From positions 868,001 to 932,000 of the forward strand of contig NZ_CP014304.1 in assembly GCF_001562275.1 (NCBI RefSeq): a stretch of 64,000 bases of DNA, given 5' to 3'. The position numbers were made by a program, and so were the translations under genes. Source of the stretch: Hymenobacter sp. PAMC 26628 (GTDB lineage Bacteria; Bacteroidota; Bacteroidia; Cytophagales; Hymenobacteraceae). The notes under the pieces are model-generated. The model did no database searches, was not told the origin of the DNA, and worked only from the letters and a program-made list of their open reading frames with translations. Position 1 is the stretch's first letter, and every line of letters begins with the position of its first letter. This document shows, in pieces, positions 33,017 through 40,541 of this stretch.

Positions 33017-35305
33017 TTAGCGGCCGGCTACTACCCCGGCTGGGTGCGCCACAAACGCCGGGTAGAGTCCGCCGAGCACCCGCTCAGGCGTCATGGGGGC
33101 CACCAGCGGCGGGGCCCCGGCGGGGCAGAAGGCGCGCACCGCGGCGCGCAGGGCGAAGTAGGCCCCGATGCCGTACATGAGCGGCGGCTCGCCCACAGCT
33201 TTGGCGCGCAGGATGGCGTTGGGGTGGCCGGGCGTGTCGAGGAAATGCACATCGAGCACGGCGGGCACCGAATACAGGTCGGGTATTTTGTAGCTGTTCA
33301 GCGAATTGCTGAGCAGGCGGCCTTCGTCGTTGTAGCTTACTTCTTCCAGCGTCATCCAGCCGATGCCCTGCACGACGCCACCTTCTACCTGGCCGCGGTC
33401 GATGGCCGGGCTGAAGCTTTGGCCAAAATCGTGTGCAATCTGCACGCTGTCAATGGTGTAGGTGCCGCGCAGGCAGTCCACAGTGGCGGTGGTGAGGGCC
33501 GTGCCGTAGACGTGGTAGGCAAAGGGGTGGCCCTGCTCCACACTGGCGTCGAAGTGCACGCCGGGCGTGGCGTAGTGGGCGTTTTCGGTGAGGGCCACGC
33601 GCCGCACGAAGGCGCTGCTTACCAGCTTTTCCCAAGTAGTTTCGGTCGGAATGCCGGCGGCCAGCACCTGCTCGTTTTCGATTTGGATACCTTCATACTC
33701 CACCGAAAATTCGGTGCTGGCGTGGCGCAGCAGCCGTTCGCGCAGCGCCAGGCAGGCCAGCTCGGTGGCCTTGCCGTTGAGGTCGGCGGTGGCGCTGGCG
33801 GCGCTGGGCGAGGTGTTAGCCACGCGGGTAGTGTTGGTGGTTTCGATTTTGATGCGGTTAATCGAAATGCCCAGCGTGCGGGCCGCCACCTGCGCAATTT
33901 TGGTGTTCACGCCCTGTCCCATCTCCACGGCGCCGGTGCTGATGCCCACCGAGCCGTCGGTGTAAATGTGCACCAGGGCCCGGGTCTGGTTCATGAACGT
34001 CTTGGTGAACGAGATGCCGAAGCAAATGGGCATCACCGCCAAGCCTTTTTTGAACAACTGGTTGTCGTGGTTGAACTTCGCAACTGCGGTCCGCTGGCCG
34101 GCCAGGTCAAACTGCGCGGCGGCCGTGTCCCAGGCCTGCTCGGCGTGGCACATTTCGGCCGGCTGTCGATAAGGGAACTGGTCGCCCTCGCGCAGCAAAT
34201 TGTGCCGTTGAATTTCACTCGGCAGCACACCCAGTTCCTCGGCCGCTTTGGTGATGGCCGCCTCGATGACGAACATGCCCTGGGGCCCCCCAAAGCCTCG
34301 AAAGGCTGTGTTGGGCGGCAAGTTGGTGCGGCACGAGTAGGCCGTGGCCGTTGCGTTGGGGATGAAATAGGCGTTGGTGGTATGGAAGAGCGTGCGCTCC
34401 AGCACGGCCGGCGAAAGGTCGGCCGCCGCGCCGGCGTTTTGGTAGTACGTGACCTCGTAGGCCATGATTTTCAGCTCCTGGCTTAGCCCAATTTTGAAAT
34501 CGGACGAGTAGGGGTGGCGCTTGCCGGTCATGCGCATGTCGGCCATGCGGTCGAGCACCAGCTTTACGGGCTTGCGGGTGAGAAAGGCCCCCAGCGCGGC
34601 CAGGCAGCCCCAGGGCGTGGCCTGGTCCTCCTTGCCGCCGAATCCTCCCCCGAGGCGCGTCACGTCCACTTCCACTTGGTGCATGCCCACGCCCAGCACC
34701 ACGGCGGCGTGCCGCTGCACAGCCGTGGGGCCCTGGGTCGAGGAAATGATTTTGACTCCGCCCAGCTCGGTCGGGAAGGCGTAGGCGCCCTGCGTTTCGA
34801 TGTACAAATGCTCCTGCCCGCCCGTTTCGGCCACGCCCGCAAATACGTGGGCGCAACCCGCAAACGCACCGGCCGAATCGCCAATGCGGAAAGTGCGCGG
34901 CGGCACAATCAGCTCGCCCTGCGCGGCGGCCCGGCGCGGGTCGATGGTGATGGCCAGCGGCTCAATATCTGCCTGAATGAGCTTGAGCGCCGCGTGGGCC
35001 TGGCGCTCGGTGCGGGCCAACACCAGCGCCACCGGCTGCCCCCGGAAGTGCACGTGGCCCTCGGCCAGCAGCGGCTCGTCGGGCACAATGCCGCCGATTT
35101 GGTTGCGGCCGGGCACATCAGCCGCCGTGAGGATGCGCACCACGCCGGGGGCCCTGCGCGCGGCGCCCAGGTCGAGGCCGCGCAGCACGCCGTGCGCCAG
35201 CGGCGACTCGTACACGGCCGCGAACAGCGTGCCCTGCTGCTCGGGCACATCGTCGAGGTACTGCGATTCGCCGCGCACGTGGCGCTGGGGGTCGAGGTGG
35301 TTCAT
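33017..35305 (-). CDS. xdhB: Xanthine dehydrogenase, molybdopterin-binding large subunit
   Basis: 762 residues, normal for the XdhB subunit. The aldehyde-oxidase-like N-terminal domain (RGESQYLDDVPEQQG) is followed by two Mo-cofactor domains with TRLGGGFGGKE, the substrate-site Arg in NTAFRGFGGPQGM, VEMGQGVNTKIAQVAA and the catalytic Glu706 in KAVGEPPLMYG. It hydroxylates hypoxanthine and xanthine to urate, passing electrons to XdhA. It lies downstream of xdhA on the minus strand; the 105-base gap is almost filled by a family B palindrome. Its partner xdhC is about 10 kb away at the other end of the island. Confidence 0.95.
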   Translation of the reverse strand: MNHLDPQRHVRGESQYLDDVPEQQGTLFAAVYESPLAHGVLRGLDLGAARRAPGVVRILTAADVPGRNQIGGIVPDEPLLAEGHVHFRGQPVALVLARTERQAHAALKLIQADIEPLAITIDPRRAAAQGELIVPPRTFRIGDSAGAFAGCAHVFAGVAETGGQEHLYIETQGAYAFPTELGGVKIISSTQGPTAVQRHAAVVLGVGMHQVEVDVTRLGGGFGGKEDQATPWGCLAALGAFLTRKPVKLVLDRMADMRMTGKRHPYSSDFKIGLSQELKIMAYEVTYYQNAGAAADLSPAVLERTLFHTTNAYFIPNATATAYSCRTNLPPNTAFRGFGGPQGMFVIEAAITKAAEELGVLPSEIQRHNLLREGDQFPYRQPAEMCHAEQAWDTAAAQFDLAGQRTAVAKFNHDNQLFKKGLAVMPICFGISFTKTFMNQTRALVHIYTDGSVGISTGAVEMGQGVNTKIAQVAARTLGISINRIKIETTNTTRVANTSPSAASATADLNGKATELACLALRERLLRHASTEFSVEYEGIQIENEQVLAAGIPTETTWEKLVSSAFVRRVALTENAHYATPGVHFDASVEQGHPFAYHVYGTALTTATVDCLRGTYTIDSVQIAHDFGQSFSPAIDRGQVEGGVVQGIGWMTLEEVSYNDEGRLLSNSLNSYKIPDLYSVPAVLDVHFLDTPGHPNAILRAKAVGEPPLMYGIGAYFALRAAVRAFCPAGAPPLVAPMTPERVLGGLYPAFVAHPAGVVAGR

Positions 35306-35310
35306 GGTTC

Positions 35311-35414
35311 GTAAAACGCAGTGGTACTTCGTTTCCGCAAGTGCCGAGCAAAATAACAGGATGGTTTTGCGTCCTAGTGACGCAAACGATTAACGGAATA
35401 CCACTGCGTTTTAC
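35311..35414. repeat. Family B intergenic palindrome, copy 2
   Basis: Arms GTAAAACGCAGTGGTACTTC... (35311-35333) and its complement at 35392-35414, 21 of 23 pairing, with an inner hairpin round GTTTTGCGTC/GACGCAAAC. It fills the xdhA-xdhB gap and supplies the TAA stop codon of xdhA. Confidence 0.82.
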
Positions 35415-36946
35415 AGCAATTCGGCCACTGCCAGTTCCGGGGCGAACCGAAGGAAATGCGCGAACAGCAACTGCCGTAGCAGCAGCCGCTTGTACTGCGT
35501 CGTGCCGCGCACGTCCGAGATGGGGCTGATTTCTTCCTGCATCACTTCGTTGGCGCCGCCCACCGTATCGGCCGACAGCTCGCGGCCGATTAAGTAGCTG
35601 CTCGTGCGGGCCAGCAGCAGCGGCACGGGCCCCACGCCACCCGCCGAAAGGCGGGCGGCCACCAACACACCATTTTCGACGCGCAGCCAAGCGGCCGTGT
35701 TCACGCTGGCAATGTCGAGGTGCGTGCGCTTGGATACCTTCTCAAAGTTGAACAAATCACCAGGTAGCGGGACCGGGAAGCTGATTTCGGTCACCTGCTC
35801 GTCGGCGGTTTTGGCTAGCTTTTTATAGCCTAAGTATAGATCGGCCAGCGGCAGCGTGCGCACGGCCCCGGCCGCGTTGGTCAGCACGACGTCGGCGCCC
35901 AACGCCAGAAACAAGATGGTTAGGTCGCCAATGGGCGAGGCGTTGACGAAGTTGCCGGCCACGGTGCCCATGTTGCGGATGGGCGTGCTCGACACCAGCT
36001 TGAGGTACTCGGGCAGGCGTGGCAGCAAGCTGCACAGCAGCTCCGATGCCAGCAATTGGCCGGCCGTGGTCGCGGCCCCCAGCACCACGCGGCCCGCCCC
36101 GGCCTCGTGCCGAATGCCGCGCCGGCCACTTTGGTCGAAGAGCAGGCGCACGGGCTGCTCGCGCAGCTCATCGAGGCGCTGCACCAGCAAGTCGGTGCCG
36201 CCGCTCAGGAGCGGGTGCGCGAAAGGATGGGTGGGGTGGCCGTTTTGACCCTGTGCGTGGCCATTGGGCGAAGTGGAAACGGGGTAGCCCGCGCCGCTGG
36301 GGGCCCCAGCCGCACCGCTGGGTGTAGTAGCGGTGGGCACTGCAGCCGCGGCCGATTCGGCGCGCAGGGCCCCCAGCTGGGCCGGCATTTCCTGGAAGTA
36401 GGTAGGCACAAACTGCCTGTCGCTCAGCCACTGCAAGCCGTCGGCGGCGGGGCGCGCGGCCAGCGCGGCGGCGAGGGCCCCGGCGGCGCGTTCCAAGGAC
36501 TTGTAGCCCGTGCAGCGGCAGATGTTGCCGTCGATGGCGGCCCGGGTGCTCTGCTCGGTAACCGGCTTCTCGCCGAGGCTGTGGCCCGTCAGCGACATCA
36601 CAAAGCCCACCGTGCAGAAGCCGCACTGGGCCCCGCTGTGGTCCACAATGGCCTGCTGCACCGGCGTCAGCTGGCCACTGGCCTGGTTGATGCCCTCTAC
36701 CGTGACGACGTGCTTGCCGTGCACGTTGCCCAGCGGCGTGAGGCAGCTCGTCATGCTCTGGTAGGCAATGCGTTGGCCATTAGGGCCCAGCTCGCCCACC
36801 AGCACGGTGCAGGCGCCACAGTCGCCCTCGCGGCAGCCAATTTTGGTGCCCATCAGGTGCTCGTGGTAGCGCACGAAGTCGAGCAGGGCGCTGGCCGCGG
36901 GCTCGGCCGTGTGCACGGGCTGGTCGTTGAGGTAGAAGCTGATCAT
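35411..36946 (-). CDS. xdhA: Xanthine dehydrogenase, [2Fe-2S]/FAD small subunit
   Basis: 511 residues from the ATG at 36946. Plant-type [2Fe-2S] cluster: Cys38, Cys43, Cys46 (GCREGDCGAC) and Cys68. Second cluster: Cys108 and Cys111 (CGFC), Cys143 and Cys145 (CRCTG). A low-complexity Ala/Pro/Gly/Ser/His linker runs from about 199 to 245, longer than usual, and then the FAD domain begins (LLSGGTDLLVQRL) with STPIRNMGTVAGNFVNASPIGD. Electrons from XdhB go through the clusters to FAD and NAD+. The TAA stop is part of the family B palindrome in the gap to xdhB, so the insertion may have set the C-terminus. Confidence 0.95.
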   Translation of the reverse strand: MISFYLNDQPVHTAEPAASALLDFVRYHEHLMGTKIGCREGDCGACTVLVGELGPNGQRIAYQSMTSCLTPLGNVHGKHVVTVEGINQASGQLTPVQQAIVDHSGAQCGFCTVGFVMSLTGHSLGEKPVTEQSTRAAIDGNICRCTGYKSLERAAGALAAALAARPAADGLQWLSDRQFVPTYFQEMPAQLGALRAESAAAAVPTATTPSGAAGAPSGAGYPVSTSPNGHAQGQNGHPTHPFAHPLLSGGTDLLVQRLDELREQPVRLLFDQSGRRGIRHEAGAGRVVLGAATTAGQLLASELLCSLLPRLPEYLKLVSSTPIRNMGTVAGNFVNASPIGDLTILFLALGADVVLTNAAGAVRTLPLADLYLGYKKLAKTADEQVTEISFPVPLPGDLFNFEKVSKRTHLDIASVNTAAWLRVENGVLVAARLSAGGVGPVPLLLARTSSYLIGRELSADTVGGANEVMQEEISPISDVRGTTQYKRLLLRQLLFAHFLRFAPELAVAELL

Positions 36947-37116
36947 GGCGCGGCAGTGCACTGCCCAAACCGGGCAAAGGGATAGGTAATTTAGGACCAA
37001 AAATAGGATTTATCAATTCCGAATTCTTACCCAGCATTATTGCATTTCTTCAACATGCTGTAAACTTGCCGTATTCCTACCGCGTTGCTCTCATTCATCA
37101 ACCTTATTTCGAACCC

Positions 37117-37335
37117 ATGAGCTTCGTTCCCAATCCCATCCAGCAGATGCGCGCGCAGGGCCGTGGCTCATTGCGTCCTGAGGATATTAAAGACTATGGT
37201 GTAAAGCGCTTCTTAGATGAGCAGGAAGCACGTGGGCCTTTGCAATTGCCGGTGATTCATTTTACGGAGGAAGAGAACCGCGTGATGGACGAGTTGTTAG
37301 CTGCCGAAAAAGCAGCGGCTCCCCATGGTGCTTGA
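37117..37335 (+). CDS. Small protein upstream of PIN toxin, possible antitoxin
   Basis: 72 residues from the ATG at 37117 (MSFVPNPIQQMRAQGRG); an upstream GTG/ATG extension to 37066 is possible but unconvincing. The sequence is charged and helical in its second half (KRFLDEQEARG, FTEEENRVMDELLAAEK) and has no known DNA-binding motif that I can name. It overlaps the PIN-domain gene by 11 bases, the layout of toxin-antitoxin operons with the antitoxin first. Antitoxin is inference from position and size. It lies in the xdhA-guaD interval of the purine island but points the other way, so it looks inserted. Confidence 0.6.
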   Translation: MSFVPNPIQQMRAQGRGSLRPEDIKDYGVKRFLDEQEARGPLQLPVIHFTEEENRVMDELLAAEKAAAPHGA

Positions 37336-37726
37336 TACAAATCTGGTAATCGGATACATCCGGAGGGGACAGTCGCTACCAACCCGTGCCATCATCTCCG
37401 TGATAGTAGCAGCCGAATTAGAAGCCTTCGCACTAAAAGCCGACTGGGGCTACCAAAAGGTGTACGTGATGCGCACAATCTTTGAGCGGTTTCCTCCAAT
37501 AAGCATTTCAGAAGAACTAATACCCACGTATGCCTTTCTGGATGCGTATAGTCAAGGCAAACTAAAGGAAACGCCGTTGTTGCCTGGTGTATCGGCCCGC
37601 AACATGGGCAAGAATGATTTGTGGCTAGCTGCTACTGCTCTTTATTTTGACGAAGAATTGCATACAGCTGACAATGATTTTGACCACCTGCATGGTGCTG
37701 GTGTGCTGGTAGTCAAATCAGTTTAG
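37325..37726 (+). CDS. PIN-domain ribonuclease, VapC-like toxin
   Basis: 133 residues, normal PIN length. Acidic metal-site residues are visible: Asp4 in MVLDTNLVIGYI, Glu in VIVAAELEAFAL, Asp in MGKNDLWLAATAL and Asp in LHTADNDFDHL. VapC-type toxins cut tRNA or rRNA when released from their antitoxin. The upstream small gene overlaps it by 11 bases. The pair is lower in GC than its neighbours. Family call is strong; the target is unknown. Confidence 0.85.
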   Translation: MVLDTNLVIGYIRRGQSLPTRAIISVIVAAELEAFALKADWGYQKVYVMRTIFERFPPISISEELIPTYAFLDAYSQGKLKETPLLPGVSARNMGKNDLWLAATALYFDEELHTADNDFDHLHGAGVLVVKSV

Positions 37727-37743
37727 CTAGCCCAGCATGAGGG

Positions 37744-38220
37744 CTAGTACTGCGTGCGGCTGGCGTGGGCTTCCCAGGCGCGGAAGCTGGCCAGGGCCTC
37801 GGTGCGCAGCAGCGGCTGCATCGGGATGCTGCGCTCGGCGAGGGGCTTCTCGATTTCGTCGTAGATGAAGTGGTCATCGAAGCCCACGGCGGCGGCATCG
37901 GCCTTGGTACTGCCGAAAAACACCCGCGCCGGCCGCGCCCAGTAGATGGCGCCCAGGCACATGGGGCACGGCTCGCAGCTGGTGTAGAGGTCGCAGCCGT
38001 CGAGCTGAAACGTGCCCAGCACCTGGCACGCCTTGCGGATGGCGTCGACTTCGGCGTGGCAGGTAGGGTCGTGGGTGGTGGTGACCTGGTTGAAGCCGCG
38101 GGCAATAATTTGCCCATCCTTCACCACCACGGCCCCAAACGGCCCGCCGAAACCGGCTTGCATTTTCTCGATGGAGAGGCGAATGGCTTCGCGCATGAAT
38201 TCGGGGTTGGGAGCTTCCAT
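37744..38220 (-). CDS. guaD: Guanine deaminase (cytidine-deaminase fold)
   Basis: 158 residues, close to the 156 of Bacillus GuaD. Zinc site: His55 and Glu57 in CHAE, Cys85 and Cys88 in SCEPCPMC. The C-terminal part (FIYDEIEKPLAERSIPMQPLLR then FRAWEAHA) resembles the domain-swapped tail of GuaD rather than tRNA adenosine deaminase. It converts guanine to xanthine, feeding xanthine dehydrogenase. It is the right-hand end of the purine island, on the same strand as xdhA and xdhB but separated from them by the toxin-antitoxin-like pair. Confidence 0.88.
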   Translation of the reverse strand: MEAPNPEFMREAIRLSIEKMQAGFGGPFGAVVVKDGQIIARGFNQVTTTHDPTCHAEVDAIRKACQVLGTFQLDGCDLYTSCEPCPMCLGAIYWARPARVFFGSTKADAAAVGFDDHFIYDEIEKPLAERSIPMQPLLRTEALASFRAWEAHASRTQY

Positions 38221-38271
38221 AAAGCGGGAATCAGATTAAAACGCGGCGGGGCAGAAAGGTAAAAATAAGGA

Positions 38272-38299
38272 GGCCCGGCGCTAAGACAAGCGCCGGGCC
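38272..38299 (-). terminator. Terminator downstream of the beta-barrel lipoprotein gene
   Basis: Perfect 11-bp stem (GGCCCGGCGCT/AGCGCCGGGCC) with a 6-base loop, followed on the minus strand by CTCCTTATTTTTA. It also lies just upstream of guaD, keeping the two units separate. Confidence 0.7.
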
Positions 38300-38325
38300 C
38301 CGGTTTATTGTTCCGCTGGGCGCGT

Positions 38326-39258
38326 TTAGCGCCGGCTGGCCGCCGTGGGAATGCGGAGTTGGAAGCCCAGCGAAGGCACCACCGTAAGGCCACTGAGCGA
38401 GGTACTGGCCCCGTTCAGCAAGGCGTAGTCGCCGTAGTTCTGGTAGAAGAGCGACACGGCCGGGATGACGTAGAAGTAGCGGTAGCCGAGCTTGAGGTTG
38501 ACGAAGCCGCCGAACGACGAAAAGTTGCGGCTGGTGGTGGGCAGGGCGCTGACAATTTGGTTGTTGGAACCGTAGATTTTGCTCGGCGCGAAGCCGTAGC
38601 TAACCCAGCTGTGGGCGTACACCACGCCGTAGCTGATGGCCCCAATCTCTTCTTCGGGCCCGAACGACTGGCTGAAAATAACCGGGATGAGCAGGTCGTT
38701 GCGGCTGGCGCGCAGGTTCAGCAAGGAGTTGATGTCGGACAGGAACGGCAGCGAGGGCAGCTTGGCCCGCTGGGTGGCAAACTGCAGCCCGATGCTGGCG
38801 TAGGTGGTGCCGCTGGCGGCCCCGCGCCCAGGGTTTTCGACTGAGCCCACGGGCCCCAAAAACTGGTACTGCGCGTCGAACACGTGCGAGCCAAAGGCGT
38901 ATTTGTAGCCCGCGTCGAGGCGCGGCACGATGCCGTAGCGGATGCTGATGTCGGCGGTGGGCTGCACCGGGTCGAGGATGTAGGCCAGGGCGGCGGCCTG
39001 CAGCTGGGTCGTGGCGTCGGTGTAGTCCACGCGGCTTTGGCTGGCGGCCTGGCTGGCGGCATCCTTCAGGGTCGAGGTGGCCTTGGACAGCGGGGCGGAG
39101 GCGATGTTAAAGCCCTGGTTGTAAGCCACCCGGAACTCGCCCTGGGGCGTGACCTTGCCCGTGGCCACAATGGCGCGCGGGGCCGAGCACGAAGCGGCCA
39201 GCAAGCCGGCCAGGGCCCCAAAAAGCAGGCGGGAGGGGAGAAGTAATCGCGTTTTCAT
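38326..39258 (-). CDS. Outer-membrane lipoprotein, predicted beta-barrel, function unknown
   Basis: 310 residues from the ATG at 39258, which gives a clear lipoprotein signal (FGALAGLLAASC, Cys24 lipidated). The mature part is a series of strands with aromatic girdles (ISIRYGIVPRLDAGYKYAFG, GVVYAHSWVSYGFAP, GYRYFYVIPAVSLFYQNYG) and ends in a strand QLRIP followed by a short basic tail. It looks like a small outer-membrane barrel of the type used for transport or surface attachment; no named family was recognised. It is divergent from a glycosyltransferase gene with 107 bases between the starts. Confidence 0.65.
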   Translation of the reverse strand: MKTRLLLPSRLLFGALAGLLAASCSAPRAIVATGKVTPQGEFRVAYNQGFNIASAPLSKATSTLKDAASQAASQSRVDYTDATTQLQAAALAYILDPVQPTADISIRYGIVPRLDAGYKYAFGSHVFDAQYQFLGPVGSVENPGRGAASGTTYASIGLQFATQRAKLPSLPFLSDINSLLNLRASRNDLLIPVIFSQSFGPEEEIGAISYGVVYAHSWVSYGFAPSKIYGSNNQIVSALPTTSRNFSSFGGFVNLKLGYRYFYVIPAVSLFYQNYGDYALLNGASTSLSGLTVVPSLGFQLRIPTAASRR

Positions 39259-39365
39259 ACAGCAAAAAAAGGGGGTTGGGAACCGCAAAACGAAAACCGG
39301 GCCGAAATTGGGGCCCCGGGGCCCCGTGCGCATCTTTGCGGCCCCTTCCGCCAGAAAAAATCTTT

Positions 39366-40427
39366 ATGAACATTCTCTACGGCGTGCCCGGCGAGGGCCT
39401 GGGCCACGCCACCCGCAGCAAAGTTGTGATTGGCCACTTGCTGGCCCAGGGCCACGACGTGCGGGCCGTAAGCAGCAGCCGCGCCTTCCATGTGCTCGAC
39501 GCCGCGTTTCCCGGGCGAGTGCTCGAAATTCGGGGCTTCCACCTGGCCTACAAAGGGCTGGCCGTGAGCAAGTCGCGCACATCGGCCCTGATCCTGCGCA
39601 CGGCCCCGGTAAGCTTGCAGCGCAACTTTCGCCAGTACCAGCAACTGCTGCACGACTTTCGGCCCGACGTGGTGGTGTCCGACTTCGAGTCGTTCAGCTA
39701 CTTCTACGCCAAGGCCCACGGCCTGCCGGTGGTCAGCATCGACAACATGCAGATTATCAGCCGTACCCGGCTCGACGTGGCCGTGCCGCCCCAGGAGCGC
39801 GGCAACTACCAGCTGGCCAAAAATATTGTGCGGCTGAAAGTGCCCCGGAGCCGGCACTACTTCGTGGCCACGTTTTTCACGCCGCCGGTCAGCAAGGCGC
39901 GCACCACGCTGGTGCCGCCCATTATTCGGCCCGAAATACTGGCCGCCCGGCCCAGCCAGGGGCCCCACATTTTGGTGTACCAGTCGGCCACCACGCAGCA
40001 CGATTTGGTGGCCCTGCTTCAGCAATTGCCCGAGCAGGAGTTCCGCGTGTACGGCTTCAACAAGGAGGAAAGCCACGGCAACGTGCAGCTCAAGGCATTT
40101 AGTGAGGCCGGGTTCATCGCCGATTTGGCCAGCAGCCGCGCCATCATCACCAACGGTGGCTTTTCGCTGATTTCGGAGGCCGTGTTCCTGCACAAGCCCA
40201 TTTGCGCGGTGCCCATCCCGGCGCAGTTCGAGCAGTGGCTGAACGCCGCCGAGGTAGAGAAGCTGGGTTACGGCCGGCACTTTGCCGCCATCACGGCGGA
40301 CAACATCCGGGCCTTTGTGGGTGGGCTGCCGGGCTTCGCGGGGGCCCTGGCCAGCTACGCGCAGGACGGCAATGCCGTGCTGTTTGCCAACCTCGACGCC
40401 TGCCTGGCCGGGCTGGCCGCCGAGTAA
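39366..40427 (+). CDS. Glycosyltransferase, MJ1255/GT28-like family
   Basis: 353 residues from the ATG at 39366; the longer frame upstream runs through the divergent promoter region. The N-terminus MNILYGVPGEGLGHATRSK is the family hallmark (GxGLGHxxR, donor or acceptor loop). The C-terminal domain has the UDP-sugar-binding pattern with AIITNGGFSLISEAVFLHKPICAVP. Two Rossmann domains of the GT-B fold are expected; the enzyme is cytoplasmic or membrane-associated and glycosylates a lipid or small acceptor. A CATCTTTG at 39331-39338 is close to a -7 box. Donor and acceptor are unknown. Confidence 0.8.
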   Translation: MNILYGVPGEGLGHATRSKVVIGHLLAQGHDVRAVSSSRAFHVLDAAFPGRVLEIRGFHLAYKGLAVSKSRTSALILRTAPVSLQRNFRQYQQLLHDFRPDVVVSDFESFSYFYAKAHGLPVVSIDNMQIISRTRLDVAVPPQERGNYQLAKNIVRLKVPRSRHYFVATFFTPPVSKARTTLVPPIIRPEILAARPSQGPHILVYQSATTQHDLVALLQQLPEQEFRVYGFNKEESHGNVQLKAFSEAGFIADLASSRAIITNGGFSLISEAVFLHKPICAVPIPAQFEQWLNAAEVEKLGYGRHFAAITADNIRAFVGGLPGFAGALASYAQDGNAVLFANLDACLAGLAAE

Positions 40428-40441
40428 GTTGTTTGTCTTTA

Positions 40442-40511
40442 GTTGTCAGTTGCTCGTTTTCAGTTGTTAGTAAGCAGCGCATAAATCAACTGACAACCAG
40501 CAACTAACAAC
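40442..40511. repeat. Low-complexity inverted repeats (GTTGTCAGTTG type)
   Basis: GTTGTCAGTTG (40442-40452) pairs perfectly with 40487-40497 and GTTGTTAG (40463-40470) with 40504-40511, in interleaved order. Located between the glycosyltransferase and the HEAT-repeat cyclophilin. Confidence 0.55.
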
Positions 40512-40541
40512 CGCCAACTGTCTTTTAAAACCTTGTTTCGC

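Noticed and set aside
37066..37116. Longer start for the small protein before the PIN gene
   Set aside because: The 17 extra residues begin in sequence that probably holds the promoter, and the ATG at 37117 gives a more typical small-protein start.
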